Assembly: GCA_963669975.1 (NCBI GenBank)
Contig: CAVLJG010000009.1
Location: forward strand, 59,443,867 to 59,507,866
Reading direction: 5' to 3'
Length of the DNA: 64,000 nt
From: Acanthoscelides obtectus
Taxonomy: Eukaryota; Arthropoda; Insecta; Coleoptera; Chrysomelidae
The notes below the pieces were generated by a model that searched no databases, was not told where the DNA came from, and saw nothing but the letters and a program-made list of their open reading frames with translations. How positions within the stretch are numbered: the first letter of the stretch is position 1; each line of letters starts with the position of its first letter. Position numbers and translations under genes: made by a program. Below are positions 47,366 through 58,473 of the stretch, piece by piece.

Positions 47366-47456
47366 TGTTGAGGATAGGTAAGCAAAGCAATTCAACTCGC
47401 AGTGGTCTTCGGTTCAGAACAGTTTATTGAGTACATGTACATGAATGGGTAGATAA

Positions 47457-48280
47457 TGAATGAATCTTGAATTTTAGAGGCATCCCGGCCACCATAAGGA
47501 GCCAGTGCATAGGCCGCTTAAGCGGGCCCTTATGCACCTCTACAATACTTAAATCACAAGCCTCGCCCTTTTAGCGAAGTTGAGAATCGCCTTGAGTCCA
47601 AGCTCCTTTACGTCCTGAGGGTCCAAAGTAATGGACCCCAGTATAGTCTGCCTATAGTAGCTCAGAGCTTCACAGCGACACAAAACGTGCGCCGAGGTCT
47701 CTTCCTCTACTCCGCAGCGTTCGCATAAGGGATCCTCAGCCACCCCCATCACGTGCAGGTGCCGCCTTAACGTGTTATGGCCAGACAACAGTCCCACCAG
47801 CAACCTTAGGTTGGCTCTACCCAGAGATAGGCAGAAGCGTCCATCCTTAGCACTGGGCCCTTCAATGAGCTCTCGTGCCTGGCGGAGATGTCTAGAGATA
47901 CTTCTCCATTTCTGAGAGTGTTGTCTTGCAACCCACGTCTCCATTTTCCTCCTAGCTTTATGCGCGGTTACTCCTAGAGCTGGCTCAGGACCAACGAGCT
48001 TGCTGGCTGATCCTGTTTTCGCCAGAGTGTCCGCCGTCTCATTGCCCCTTATCCCAGCGTGCCCCGGTACCCATATTAACGATACCGGATGCCTCGCTGC
48101 GAGGCAATCCAGAGCCTCCCTGCATTGCAATACAAGACTCGAAGTAATCTTACATGCACTTAGTGCTTTCATTGCAGCCTGGCTGTCGGATAAGATTGTT
48201 ATTCTTCTCCTAGGCCCACCCTCCTCCAGAATGTGAGATACACAAGCCAGAATCGCAAAGATTTCCGCCTGGAAAATGGT
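47457..48280 (-). mobile_element. LINE fragment inserted in the copia LTR
   Basis: 824 bp flanked by a perfect 12-bp duplication, ATGGGTAGATAA (47445-47456 and 48281-48292). The LINE 3' end is on the left, with a short TGAATGAA tail, and it is 5'-truncated within its RNase H domain. Confidence 0.95.
47549..48280 (-). CDS. LINE RNase H domain, open but truncated
   Basis: The frame is open from the insertion junction to its stop. It starts within the first RNase H block at TIFQAEIFAILACVSHI (catalytic Glu), followed by ITILSDSQAAMKAL (catalytic Asp), VSLIWVPGHAGIRGNETAD (catalytic His and Asp) and then the usual C-terminal zinc-like segment CERCGVEEETSAHVLCRC. The first RNase H Asp lies upstream and is lost to truncation. 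The open frame extends 31 codons into the LTR (to 48373), which is chance. Such an RNase H plus CCHC-like tail is typical of R1/LOA/I-type LINEs. It is unlikely to be expressed. Confidence 0.85.
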   Translation of the reverse strand, partial: TIFQAEIFAILACVSHILEEGGPRRRITILSDSQAAMKALSACKITSSLVLQCREALDCLAARHPVSLIWVPGHAGIRGNETADTLAKTGSASKLVGPEPALGVTAHKARRKMETWVARQHSQKWRSISRHLRQARELIEGPSAKDGRFCLSLGRANLRLLVGLLSGHNTLRRHLHVMGVAEDPLCERCGVEEETSAHVLCRCEALSYYRQTILGSITLDPQDVKELGLKAILNFAKRARLVI

Positions 48281-48447
48281 ATGGGTAGATAAGCGACAGG
48301 TGTAGACTGGGCTTCCGCGTTCCGCGATCCGCGCGCGTGTGCTGGCTGTTGTTGTACTTCGACTGCTTCCCACGACTGACTCTTCACGACTGCCTTCATT
48401 CTGTGGTGCGGCGCGCGGGGACAGGACGGCGGTTACAAGCTTCTAGG

Positions 48448-49092
48448 TTAGGCAACGTGTCTGGTTGTCTCGCCAGTAGCGGCGCGGCGGGGTGACGCTA
48501 GTACGCGTTCCAACACTTCCCCTCGAGACGTAGCAGACACATACAGGTTCTGGTCCGTCGTCTGTAATCCCAAAAGTTCCATGCACTTCCGATGTTTTGT
48601 CCTCGACAACCCCTTCGTCAATACGTCTGCGGCCATTTCAGAAGATGGAGTATGCTTCAACTTAAACTTCTTCTGTTCCAAGGCCTCCCGCACAAAATGG
48701 TAACGTATGTCGATGTGCTTACTTCTGGAATGATATCTAGGGTTCTCGGCCAATTTTATAGCACTCATATTGTCGCTATACAGGATTACGTTAGCGAGTC
48801 TTTCGAACCTAAGTTCGGTCATGAACTTGCCCAACTAGATTGCTTCCTTGGCAGCTTCGGTGGTACCCATATATTCCGCCTCGGTGGTAGACAATGCCAC
48901 TGTGGCTTGCTTCTTCGATTCCCACGATACGGGTCCGCCTGATAGGATGAATGAGAATCCGGTATAGGAATGCCTATCGTCAGGGCAGTTTGCCCAATCA
49001 GCATCAACGAATCCTCTCAAATTCATGTCTTCTCGTTGGTATACTAGTGAATACACATGGGTCGGACTTTGTTGGATTTGCACCGCATTCAC
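48448..49092 (-). pseudogene. Copia RNase H region
   Basis: Two overlapping frames separated by a shift near 48835. The upstream one (49092-48835) has MNLRGFVDADWANCPDDRHS, SYTGFSFILSGGPVSWESKK and TVALSTTEAEYMGTTEAAKE, carrying the RNase H Asp and Glu. The downstream one (48834-48448) has VILYSDNMSAIKLAENPRYH, SRSKHIDIRYHFVRE and KHTPSSEMAADVLTKGL, the copia C-terminus with the other RNase H Asp, then runs into the LTR. It follows the gag-RT frame with a deletion between them. Confidence 0.85.
48516..48524 (-). other. Polypurine tract of the copia element
   Basis: On the minus strand GAGGGGAAG lies directly before the 3' LTR, the expected plus-strand primer. Confidence 0.75.
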
Positions 49093-50443
49093 TAAGTGTC
49101 TGGCTTAGTTTCTGATACCAGCTCCGACCGGCTTGCTTCAGGCCGTATAGTGACTTCCTAAGTAGACATACTTTATCACCTTTTCCCAGTGTGTTCAAGG
49201 TATCTCGAGCCTTCTTTCTGGTAGCCTCGTTGTATTTGGAGTTATCACAAATAATCTTCAATGATTCATCCAAATATTCGGGGGTTTCCATGTAAATCGT
49301 CTCATCTAGACTTCCATTTAAGTATGCGCAGGTAACATCCAGTTGCTGCATGTCCATATTTAAATGTGCTGCTATGGCAGATACAAGTCTTATGGAGCTA
49401 AGCCTTGCTACAGGGGCAAAAGTCTCGTTGAAATGTATTCCGGGCTTTTGGCTAAATCCTCGAGCGACTAGTCTTGCCTTCCTCCTTTCGATAGTTCCAT
49501 CAGGCTTGTACTTGTTTCTCAGGACAATACGGCTTCCAACGATGTGCTGGTTACATGGTCGGTCGATTAATTCCCAAGTACCATTCTTCAAGATAGATGC
49601 CACTTCGTCTGCCATCGCCTTGTGCCATTCGTCAGCGTCCTCGCCTCTCACTGCCTGATGCATCGGGACCTCGGACAGTAATACCTCTTCAGAAGAGAGT
49701 GCTGAACCTCTCGGGGGTGTCCTGTACCTATATATCTTTCTAGGTCTTCCCCTCGAACCAGTTCGCCGAATTCTGGGTCTCCCGCGGGCACGCCTGGGTG
49801 GCTCAGAATCGTGATCAACCTCGGGCTCTTCTTGTTCCGTTGTAGGAGATTCATGTTCTGGATTTTCGTTCTCGAGAACTCTGGATAGCTGTACCTCGAT
49901 AGTATGCGTCTCAGATTCAATTGCACACCTGAAGTTTTCAAAACTGGCTGGCAGGCTATACAGTAGCATTATCGCTAATAGATCTGCATTGATTTCTACA
50001 TCCATGTCATTTAGCTTGTCAACTGCATCGAAAAATGAGTTTAAATGACATCGTACGTCCTGTCCCTCTTCCATACGTTGCAGTGTAAGCTGTTTGAGCA
50101 ATGTGGCGTTTCTAGCGGGTCCTTTTGATTGGTAAATACCCTCCAACTTTTGCCACAGTTCCTTGGATGTATTACAGTTCTTTACCTGTTTGATTTCTGA
50201 GGGGCTTATTGACAAAATTATGTCCGACATCGCTTTGCTGTCACCTTTAGTCCAGGCTTCTACAGCTCTCGTGGATGCTTCGTCCCCATCATCTAGCCGT
50301 GGCTGCTTTATCTCGCCAGATACATAACTCCAGTGATCGTTTCTTACCAGCAATGCCTTCATCTGTATTTTCCACGTGTCGTAGTTATCCCTGCTAAGCG
50401 AGTCTATACAGGATACTTTTGCCACACTCATGTTTGATAACAC
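49004..50443 (-). CDS. Copia Gag fused to RT, without protease or integrase
   Basis: 479 codons open from MSVAKVSCIDSLSRDNYDTW (initiation at the first or fifth residue). Residues 1-200 are copia Gag: WKIQMKALLVRNDHW, YQSKGPARNATLLKQL, LLYSLPASFENF. At about 205-260 an acidic then Arg-rich linker (RRARGRPRIRRTGSRGRP) replaces the zinc knuckle, protease and integrase, which are missing. Residues 270-470 are the RT N-terminal half: EWHKAMADEVASILKNGTW, VGSRIVLRNKYKPDG, RKARLVARGFSQKPG, NMDMQQLDVTCAYLNGSLDE (catalytic Asp) and VCLLRKSLYGLKQAGRSW. It stops before the YVDD block. The frame is intact across the deletion, so this copy is non-autonomous but could still give a Gag-like protein. Confidence 0.85.
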   Translation of the reverse strand: MLSNMSVAKVSCIDSLSRDNYDTWKIQMKALLVRNDHWSYVSGEIKQPRLDDGDEASTRAVEAWTKGDSKAMSDIILSISPSEIKQVKNCNTSKELWQKLEGIYQSKGPARNATLLKQLTLQRMEEGQDVRCHLNSFFDAVDKLNDMDVEINADLLAIMLLYSLPASFENFRCAIESETHTIEVQLSRVLENENPEHESPTTEQEEPEVDHDSEPPRRARGRPRIRRTGSRGRPRKIYRYRTPPRGSALSSEEVLLSEVPMHQAVRGEDADEWHKAMADEVASILKNGTWELIDRPCNQHIVGSRIVLRNKYKPDGTIERRKARLVARGFSQKPGIHFNETFAPVARLSSIRLVSAIAAHLNMDMQQLDVTCAYLNGSLDETIYMETPEYLDESLKIICDNSKYNEATRKKARDTLNTLGKGDKVCLLRKSLYGLKQAGRSWYQKLSQTLSECGANPTKSDPCVFTSIPTRRHEFERIR

Positions 50444-50509
50444 TAGTCACACACTTTCTATATTATCTTCAGCACATGCAATAATTGTTCAATGTCCGTA
50501 GCACTGTCT

Positions 50510-50523
50510 CTGGGCACATAACC
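50510..50523 (-). other. Primer-binding site: initiator Met tRNA half
   Basis: Next to the 5' LTR the minus strand reads GGTTATGTGCCCAG. The complement of the anticodon-loop region of insect initiator Met tRNA is GGTTATGGGCCCAG, one mismatch away. Copia itself is primed by an internal fragment of this tRNA. Confidence 0.8.
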
Positions 50524-50844
50524 TGTTGAGGATAGGTAAGCAAAGCAATTCAACTCGCAGTGGTCTTCGGTTCAGAACAGTTTATTGAGTACATGTACAT
50601 GAATGGGTAGATAAGCGACAGGTGTAGACCGGGCTTCCGCGTTCCGCGATCCGCGCGCGTGTGCTGCTGTTGTTGTACTTCGACTGCTTTCCACGAGCCC
50701 ACGACTGACTCTTCACGACTGCCATCATTCTGTGGTGCGGCGCGCGGGGACAGGACGGCGATTACAAGCTTCTAGGTTAGGCAACGTGTCTGGTTGTATC
50801 GCCAGTAGCGGCGCGGCGGGGTGACGCTAGTACGCGTTCCAACA
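50524..50844 (-). repeat. 5' LTR of the copia element
   Basis: Complete 321-bp LTR from TGTTGAGG to CCAACA. It is the 5' LTR in element orientation, followed by TGGAT. Confidence 0.95.
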
Positions 50845-50849
50845 TGGAT

Positions 50850-50981
50850 ATACGGCTGAGAATAAAAAATATTTGTCGAAATATCGATGTTACTCTATGT
50901 TTGAAAATGTTCGACCCGGAATTACGGACCAGCTGTTATTGTCTTAAGAAGTTCAAGGCAACCATTTCCAGCATCTTATAA
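50850..50981 (+). pseudogene. Mariner-like transposase, C-terminal part after the copia element
   Basis: Deleting the copia element and one TGGAT restores the frame of 47365: ASVLD is followed by IRLRIKNICRNIDVTLCL, MFDPELRTSCYC and KKFKATISSIL, stop at 50979-50981. This is the C-terminal helix region of the group. Confidence 0.85.
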
Positions 50982-51323
50982 ACTGAACTCAACGTATTGA
51001 CTCCAATTATTAAGTTAAATGTCAATGTATTCAGGTAGTTATTAAATGTACCAACATTTTGTAGTAGGTAAAGGTATTGACTTTATATTCTAGGGCTTAA
51101 GGTACTCATCAGGAGCTTCAAAATGATGTGCCACAATACCCACCTTTTCATATAATTTTTTTTCCAAGATGGCGCCCAGAGGCCATCTTGACATTTTCAT
51201 CTGTCAATTTTACTCTAAAATATGGTGTCCAAGCATCAATTTCATTGCCTCAAGTTTTAATTTTTTTATTTGATATGTTCAAAAAATCAAAGGGAGGGGG
51301 ACATTAAAGTAAAGCACTGTATA

Positions 51324-54300
51324 CACAGCGAGTTTTTAATGTGTAAGCGGTCAGTAGTTCCGATATTTTGAATATCTAAAAAAGTAAGTCATAAAAATTG
51401 TTGGCAACTATACGCTCCTTACTTGGAAAATATGTCGCACCTCACAAGGTGATTCATACTAACATGACAACATATGTATTTTTTTAATGAATTTGTTTAG
51501 AATGAGCGAAGAATAAAAAAATATTCTTGCGAAATGGTTTAGTTTTACTGATAAACAAGGTTTCTTAAATCTCTCATTTAAATGATCATGTGCTCCCGCT
51601 TTTTTCCTCGACAAAGACACCGAAATTCTTGTGATTGAGTGAAGGTTATATTTGTCTCTCAATGGATTGGGTACATCGCAGCAGCATAACAAAAGTAAAT
51701 ATTTTTCCGTTTATTGTAAATAGATCCACTATTAAAAATTTATTTTGGAGCTTTTTCATAAATAAATAGTCATATGTCCCTACTTTTTATTATTATTTCA
51801 CACAAACTACACTAGGCCATATCGAAGTATTATCATTTTACGATTGCAAAGAATATCTGGGCGCTGGCAGGGTACGTGGCAACACCGACTGATGCTGAGC
51901 TCTAAAACCTGTTTCGTCGTTGTGCTGGGGAAATTTACATTCGTTTTTCTCTGCCGAAATTGCGGCCATTTTTGAGACTGACAGGAGAGCTTCAAACTCG
52001 TATGTGTGTCAGAAAAGTTGCTCTTAAGATCGTTTACATCACTGCTCAACTTTCCCATGGAGCTTTAGCTCCGCACATAGTTCAATTAGTCGATTTTCAT
52101 GCTTATTTCATATGGAATTAATGACGTAACCGTCAAAAACCGTAAAAAGAACTATATGTTTAAATTGCATCCCAATATGACCAATGCCAGGCGCCTGCTG
52201 CATATCCCACTTTTCAGGAATTAAAGGGCGTATTTCTAGCTGCATGTAAAAAACTTGGGATCTTCGAACATTGTTCCTGTAGCCAAAAGTCATTCCTTTC
52301 TATTTATGGTATTATAATTGAATCTAATGAATGGTGGCAAGTTGCCTTGTCCACGCGTTAAAACTATCTTCTTCTTTACTTAACTCTTTAATTAAGTTTA
52401 AGTGGCCCTCTTTCTAACTCAAATGTTCTGTGATCTTCTGGATTCCTTTTTATTCCTTTTTAAATGGACCTTATTACTTTTTAATTAGGCATACTCCAGC
52501 TTCGGCTTGTAATAAGTTATCTTGGCGCATTAAAGTTTTGTTCATACACTCGATATTAGTAACTCAGTTGCACTGATGTAATTTGTGAATCATAAAATGA
52601 ATGTTGAAGCAGTGTAGCACCAATTTGTGCAAATTATCATTCACAAACAGATCTATGCAAGCTTTGGAGGCTTTGGATAACGAATACGATGACGCTGTCG
52701 CTCAACATCGTGGCTGCTGCACAAAGCTCGATATCAACCAAGCATACCCAAATGCTACTTGTGAACGTATGAATTCGAATAGGGATTGGAATTCTGCAGC
52801 TTATTCGATCCTGCGCGTAATGCACTGTGAATGTGATATAATGAAAATTGTCTCCTGATTGAATATGAGCAATTGAAGACAACTTCATATACGTATGTCC
52901 TGAACTTTTGACATACAGGATGTTGAAGGTTTCAAAAATAATTCAGCTGGCACGTCAGTGACTTTTAACGATATTAACGATATTGTTATGATCGTGCAGA
53001 GAAATGGTTTTTTATCCCTTTAAGCGAAAACCGTGCATCGGATTGAATGAATCAAGCAATCATGTTTGCTTGGAAACGATTGGAGATTTCAAGGATAATT
53101 TTTATTATAATAGAAATCGGTGGCATACTGTCAATGTCTGCCAAAATAGGCAGGTCAAATTTTGTACGAACGTCACTGGTGGAAATGAAGACAAATGTGG
53201 AACCTTAAAAAATGCCTCTTGAAAACTTTGCCACCCTGTATCTCAAACGTTAAAACATTTAAGACATACGTTCGGATTCATTTTTGTCCTTAAAATGGTC
53301 CCAAAAATCATCGACCTGAATATTGACATTCGTTTTTGGTCTTGTCATAGGTGTGTTGAGTAAAATCTCCTAACAATCCAAATGATCATTTTATAAAGAT
53401 ACCAACAATTACGAGACGGATACCAGTGACGTGACATACTTATTAGATCTTAAAACTGAAGTCAAGTAGATTGACCTGTAGTTTAGACCGAGGTCCACAT
53501 AGCCCAGCTACAAATACGAATATCTCGATTTCGGCATTTTCCGTAATTACAAAGCTTCCTTACCAGTTGAAACAGAAGTTTTTTATAAAACGTTTCTCTC
53601 CTATTGGCGTGGAAGTGACAAACGAGACAGAGCGTGTGTGCGTTTTGGTTCTCACGCACCCTATATCAATTTTTGAGAAGGCTTCCTACAATTTGGAAAA
53701 CATCAAATAACCTCATCATACATAGCTTTTGGAAAACGCAGGTATGGTCCATATCATCTTGGAAGAATCTGTAAATTACAACTAAATAAAAAAGAATGCC
53801 AAGAATTGTAAATTAAATATACTTTCTAGACTTTCCGCGCAGTTGCTTGAAACATTTTGTGCTAGTTTTGGGATCAACTAATCAGCATTTTTAGGTGGGA
53901 TATCACGCAAAATAATCATAGGCAGAACAGTAGCATTACCATAATCCTATAACATTGACGATATTAATCAGAATGCGGATCAGTACTTTTATCACTGTGT
54001 AACGTATGTTCCAATATTTTTCTAGAAACCCTCGTACATCGATAAAACTAATTCGTATTTATCACATCACGTTCAAGCATAAATCTTAGAAACTCCCTGG
54101 GACGTTTTTTATTTCATAGATGGTTGCCTTTCACTGTCGACGGACTCAAAGAGAAATTGCCTCATTTATCTCGCAAGACATGACTTGTCGTTACGGTAGA
54201 TTCTTCCGAAAAAAAAATGATAAAAAACTGTGTTGTGATGTTTATTTTTGTATTGTCCCGAGTACATTTGAACGTTCTGTATAAATAGACATTAGTTGTG

Positions 54301-54583
54301 ACGAAACGTTTATTTGGTTTTGCATAGGCCTTAAGCGAAACTGCTACGCTGATATCAGAATATTCTTAGATAGGGAATACAAGAAAATGCAAATCCAGAT
54401 GCCCCTCCCAACACTCCTGCATTGTAGTTTTCTGCTTGTCATATTGGAAAAATGACACCAAGTATGGTTTCAGGAGAGGTAAAGAGAGGTCTTAAACAGG
54501 AAAGATATGAAATAACTTAGGAATCCAGAAAAGCAATGGTCATGTTTACACTATTAGTAACCATGCGCTTGAATTTATATGTT
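51324..54583. other. No gene; one weak MITE candidate
   Basis: About 3.2 kb with no recognised coding region. At 52914-53240 TACAGGATGTTGAAGG and CAAACTTTGCCACCCTGTA-like ends could be the TIRs of a 327-bp MITE, but the arms match only over a few bases and no TA flanks them. Open frames of 72-85 codons show no motif. Confidence 0.35.
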
Positions 54584-54903
54584 GAGCCGTATTCATAAAA
54601 GGAAGTATATCCTCGGAAGTATAAGGTAAAAGTATAAGGTCTTGCTTCGGAGAAAAAGGTAGAAGTATTAGCATATCCTTGTTTTCATATTCATAATGAT
54701 TACATTATACTCGCGAGGACATCCAACAAGAAGAAGTAAAAGGTTGAGTGGTATTTGTATCTTGAGCGACATGTCTTGACTTGTTCCAGCTTGTAGTTGA
54801 CGTGGGAGTTCGTTCACTCAGCATCACTGACAGATGTACTCCAGAGCTTACACAGACCCTTCCGTATTTTTACTGGATACAGCTTTTCATCAAATTAATA
54901 AGC

Positions 54904-55567
54904 ATGTCATCCTCAAGTGCTGAGGAAACTATAGAAAATAATGGTAATGACCTGCAGTTCATCGCAGATGAAATTTCCATTGCTCCCATTATTTTGCAAA
55001 ACTCACAAGTTCCAAAAATAAAAATTAGAAGGGACGATGCCTTGAAGAAGACGTTGAAAAAATACGAATCAACATTCGGTAAACCATTATGTATTATAGG
55101 CTTATTAAAAAAATCAACAACATGAAATCTAGATTGAAGAAAAAAACTAATCTAAAAGAACTGGTAATAAAGCAATTAAATTGTTAGATTGGGAAAGAAA
55201 GTTGTTGAAAGCTATGGAAGGTGACGGTAATCCAACAATTGGGAAAATTAGAGGTCCTATTCAGGTTGGTAGTGTTCTAGAAGAAGGAACTGAACTATTT
55301 ACCGAGCGCAGTGAGCAAACAGTTAGTATTACAGCGCCAGCAATTCAGAAGACTTTGCCAACAAAAAGAAAATTAGCAAGAGAGAAATACGAAACTCAGG
55401 AAATCAAAGGGCTAACTACAAAAGGACTGCACCGTCTAGTGCTATTACAGCAGTACCAAACAAGTATTTTACAACAAGAGTATTATAAAACGAAATTAGA
55501 AATGATGCAGCGTCAGAAGCCACCTGTAACTTATGATGTTCACGAAAATAATTTATTTATTTATTGA
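54904..55567 (+). pseudogene. Harbinger Myb/SANT-like accessory protein
   Basis: Harbinger elements need a second, Myb/SANT-like protein for DNA binding and nuclear import of the transposase. Here the frame starts MSSSSAEETIENNGNDLQFI, runs to KKTLKKYESTFGKPL, and breaks near 55105; the other frame reads INNMKSRLKKKTNL, and after another break LLDWERKLLKAMEGDGNPTI, typical of this group. The C-terminus is a Lys/Gln-rich coiled-coil-like segment (HRLVLLQQYQTSILQQEYY, EMMQRQKPPVTYD) ending at 55567. Two shifts and probable loss of part of the Myb helices make it a pseudogene. It faces the transposase gene 3' to 3'. Confidence 0.65.
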
Positions 55568-55619
55568 AATCCACCACCAATAGTGTTAAACAATTACTGG
55601 TGGCTAAACAACAATAGGA

Positions 55620-57465
55620 ATAGTAAAAAAAAACATATAAAAATACAACGAACACTAAAAACTAAATCATTTCACTGCAAACTCTCTTAATATTCGAATT
55701 ACTTGTGTTGAACAAATCAAATGTACTCTGTAGACTATTATAACATGAACACATCGAGTACAAAGGTGAGTGCAACAGTAAGTTAGTTCGTGGGGTAGGT
55801 AGGTAAAAAGTGAATGTATTGCGAGTAACAAATTTTGGAGCATTAAATTTAATCTGTGCTAGAAATGATGGACAATCATAACTGCTATGCACTACTTTAT
55901 GCAGGAATATTTGCGAGTGAATCTTTCTTCTGTTATCAAGACTGATAAACTTGTGCTTACGTAACAGATCTTCCTGTGGGACCCCAATGGGTGGGTACGT
56001 ACCATCAATTTTGAATGAAAGAAATTTCAGAAATTTCCGCTGAATCTTCTCCAGAGAGCCACAAGTTGTAACATAGCATGGATTCCATATTAGCCGTCCA
56101 TATTCTAATTTAGACAGTATGAATGAATTATAAAGCATAATCATGGCATCTTTGTTACTTAATTCCTTTGAGTTACGTATTACAAATCCTAATAATCTGT
56201 TGACAGCATTAATAAGGTACTCAATATGAGGATTGAAGCTAAGTGACATGTCAAAAATCACACCCGGGTCCTTGCATTCTTGTACTCTCAGCAGAGAATG
56301 ATTGCCAATTCTTTAGTCAAATGCAATAATATCTAGCTTTCTGGTGTAAGACATAACACTACATTTACTATAGTTAATTGGAAGTCGATTTACAGCACAC
56401 CATTTAACTATTTTGGCTAGGTCTTTTTGTAAGTGAGCACAGTCAGTGCTGTAGTCGACATTGGAAAAAAATTTCAGATCATCAGCATAGATTAAGTGGC
56501 TGCTGTCGATGTCGCTAACAATGTCGTTTATGAACAGTATGAAAAGCAAAGGACCTAAGCAGGAGCCTTGAGGTACCCCTGAGGTTGGGAAGAATTCAAT
56601 GGATTTGACTCCCTCATATTCAACATATTGCTTTCTTCCTGATAGATATGACTTAAGAAAGGATAACAGCTTGGGGGAGAATCCAAAATAGCTCAGCTTC
56701 GTTAACAGAATACTGTGATCAAGTTTGTCAAATGCTTTACTAAAATCTGTATAAATTACATCCACCTGGCTATTAGCATCTAATGCAGAGGAGACTGACT
56801 GAGTAAAACAGGCTAGGTTAGTTATGGTTGATCTACCCTTCATAAAGCCATGCTGAGAAGTACTTATTGGGAATGTGTATTGTGGTATAGGAAATTATGA
56901 AGCAAAGTTTCTAAGGCCTTGGAAAAGATACATACTAGGGTTATCGGTCTATAATTTTCAACCTGTAGTCTATCACCCTTCTTTGAAAATGGGACGCACC
57001 TTTGATTCGCCCCAAATTTCAGGAAACGTGTCAGTCTTTAAACATATGTTGAAGATCTTTGTGAAGGGATGAGCTAAGACGTAGGCACAGTCACGCACTA
57101 AAAATGATGGGATTCCATCGGGTCCGGAGGTAAATTTATTTTTCATTTGCCTTAACACTGTAAAAACTTCTTCTTCGGAAAAGCTCTGAAGTATTATGTT
57201 AGTATGCAAGTCCGAAATATTGATATCAGTTGCGTTCGAGGGCATAGTTTATACAGATTGAAAAAATAGCGCAAAAGCATTAGCAATTTCATTGGGTTTG
57301 TAATACTGCTTACCATTATAGTTTACTTGGCTGATTGTGGAATTTTTTCCCCTTTTATTACAGATAAATGACCAGAAATTGTTCGGATCCTGAGATAGGC
57401 TACTTTGGATATCTACTAGATATTTTTGATATGCGTTACGCTCATCGCGCTTAATTTTGGTCTGT
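55620..57465 (-). pseudogene. LINE (Jockey/CR1-type) inserted in the Harbinger element
   Basis: The LINE reads right to left and is 5'-truncated at about 57465, starting after the endonuclease with SSLSQDPNNFWSFICNKRGK. Then FTVLRQMKNKFTSGPDGIPS, DTFPEIWGESKVRPIFKEG (57245-56973), GFMKGRSTITNLACF, VDVIYTDFSKAFDKLDHSIL (catalytic Asp), TSGVPQGSCLGPLLFILFI, HLIYADDLKFF (YADD intact, 56843-56313), and the C-terminal half with KLEYGRLIWNPCY and FYLPTPRTNLLLHSPLYSM (56261-55662). Only a few shifts break it. It is closely similar to the LINE at 59.4-62.0 kb and belongs to the same family. The exact 3' boundary and duplication are not resolved. Confidence 0.85.
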
Positions 57466-57489
57466 ATTATAACTTATAAATAAACTTTA

Positions 57490-58473
57490 ATCAGTAAAAA
57501 TATTTATTATAATACTCAAGTTTCTCCTTATTTGTTGACCTAGTTGGCGGAGAGAAAGTTCGTCACACTCATGATTTCCTATATCTTCATCTGGGTCTTG
57601 TTCAACTAAGTCAAAGTCTTAAGCTCTTCGCAACATTATGGAGTACAATACAAGCAATAATTCTTTTCGGCACATTTTCCAACTTTACGCGGCAAACATA
57701 CTGTACGATAGGAAACCGGCGTTTCAGTTAACCGAAACAGCGTTCAATTATAACTCTTTCTTGTTTTAAAAGCTTATTATTTACTTCTGCACCTGGAGTA
57801 GGATTTCTGAAGGGAGTCATAAGGCATGGCTCAATACCATAACCGTCATCGCCAAGTAGTACAACATTTGCTTTATTTATTAGTTGTGATCTAGTCTGTG
57901 AATTTCTCCATATTCTGGAATCATTCACTGATCCAGGCCAACCGACATCAACACTTGTGAACATCTCTCTGGCATCACAAGTGGTTTGCACATTTAAAGT
58001 AGGTTTCCCTTTTCGGTTGAGATACTCTTCTCCATGGCGATTTGGTTTCAGGATTCCTATCTATATGTGTACAATCAATTACACCAATTGCTGTCGAAAA
58101 TTTATACATGCTTTGCCATATCCGCTTGGCCTCCATCAGTTCATGGTTGGTAGTTGGAAACTTGATCCATTCGTTCGACTGTGCAATTACCAAGTTCCTG
58201 ACCAATACCTTGTTGACATCCAGTGTCACCGAGATAGCGTAGACGTATCTTCATTTCATGAATACATCAAGGTGCTCCTCCTCGAGTTTCCTCATTCTCA
58301 ACTAAAAATCTGTCCGCAAGCCATTGTACATTTACTTCGTCGAACCGATATAATTGCTTAAAGACACGATCAAGTGAAGGTAAACGAGGTTTGTACGTTT
58401 TAACATCCCTAACATTTACAATTTCCATCATCATCGTTTGACCACCTTTCGTTACGAGTCTGCTACTGATCAC
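57490..58473 (-). pseudogene. Harbinger transposase (HARBI1-like, DDE)
   Basis: From the right: MISSRLVTKGGQTMMMEIVN, a short helix region with FDEVNVQWLADRFL, a shift, LVRNLVIAQSNEWIKFP, RIWQSMYKFSTAIGVIDCTHI (first catalytic Asp), a shift near 58050, QTTCDAREMFTSVDVGWPGS (second Asp in the VDVGWPGSVNDSRIW block), VVLLGDDGYGIEPCLMTPF and QERVIIERCFG (catalytic Glu). A TAA replaces the next Gln, after which LKRRFPIVQYVCRVKLENV, IIACIVLHNVAK and a shifted acidic tail reach about 57490. About 320 residues, normal for the family. Three shifts and a stop inactivate it, but the whole triad is visible. Confidence 0.85.

Larger units (their letters stand above)
47366..48515 (-). repeat. 3' LTR of the copia element, split by a LINE
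   Basis: Left LTR, the 3' LTR in element orientation. It matches the right LTR but is interrupted between 47456 and 48281 by a LINE fragment. About 314 bp remain after removing the insert and one duplication copy. An 8-bp segment (GAGCCCAC-like) present in the other LTR is missing. Confidence 0.95.
47366..50844 (-). mobile_element. Copia-type LTR retrotransposon, internally deleted
   Basis: Two LTRs bounded by TGTTGAGG and CCAACA, a 5-bp duplication, a primer-binding site and a purine tract define it. It reads from right to left. The LTRs differ by about six substitutions and a few indels in about 320 bp, so the insertion is fairly recent. The internal part (48516-50523) is only 2 kb because protease and integrase are absent and RT is cut short. 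It interrupts the transposase of element E. Confidence 0.95.
45955..51321 (+). mobile_element. Mariner-like element E with copia insertion
   Basis: Starts TACAGTGCTTTTCTTTAATG and ends with the complement AAAGCACTGTA; TA on both sides (45953-45954, 51322-51323). TIRs of about 300 bp (45955-46260 and 51017-51321) are about 90 per cent identical by eye. Without the copia insertion (one 5-bp duplication copy included) the element is about 1.88 kb, the same architecture as elements A and B. Confidence 0.9.

Noticed and set aside
48281..48373. N-terminal extension of the LINE RNase H frame
   Set aside because: These codons are read-through into the copia LTR; the LINE starts at the target duplication.
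52914..53240. MITE with TACAGG / CCTGTA ends
   Set aside because: The arms match over too few bases and no TA flanks are present; kept only as a remark in the gap entry.
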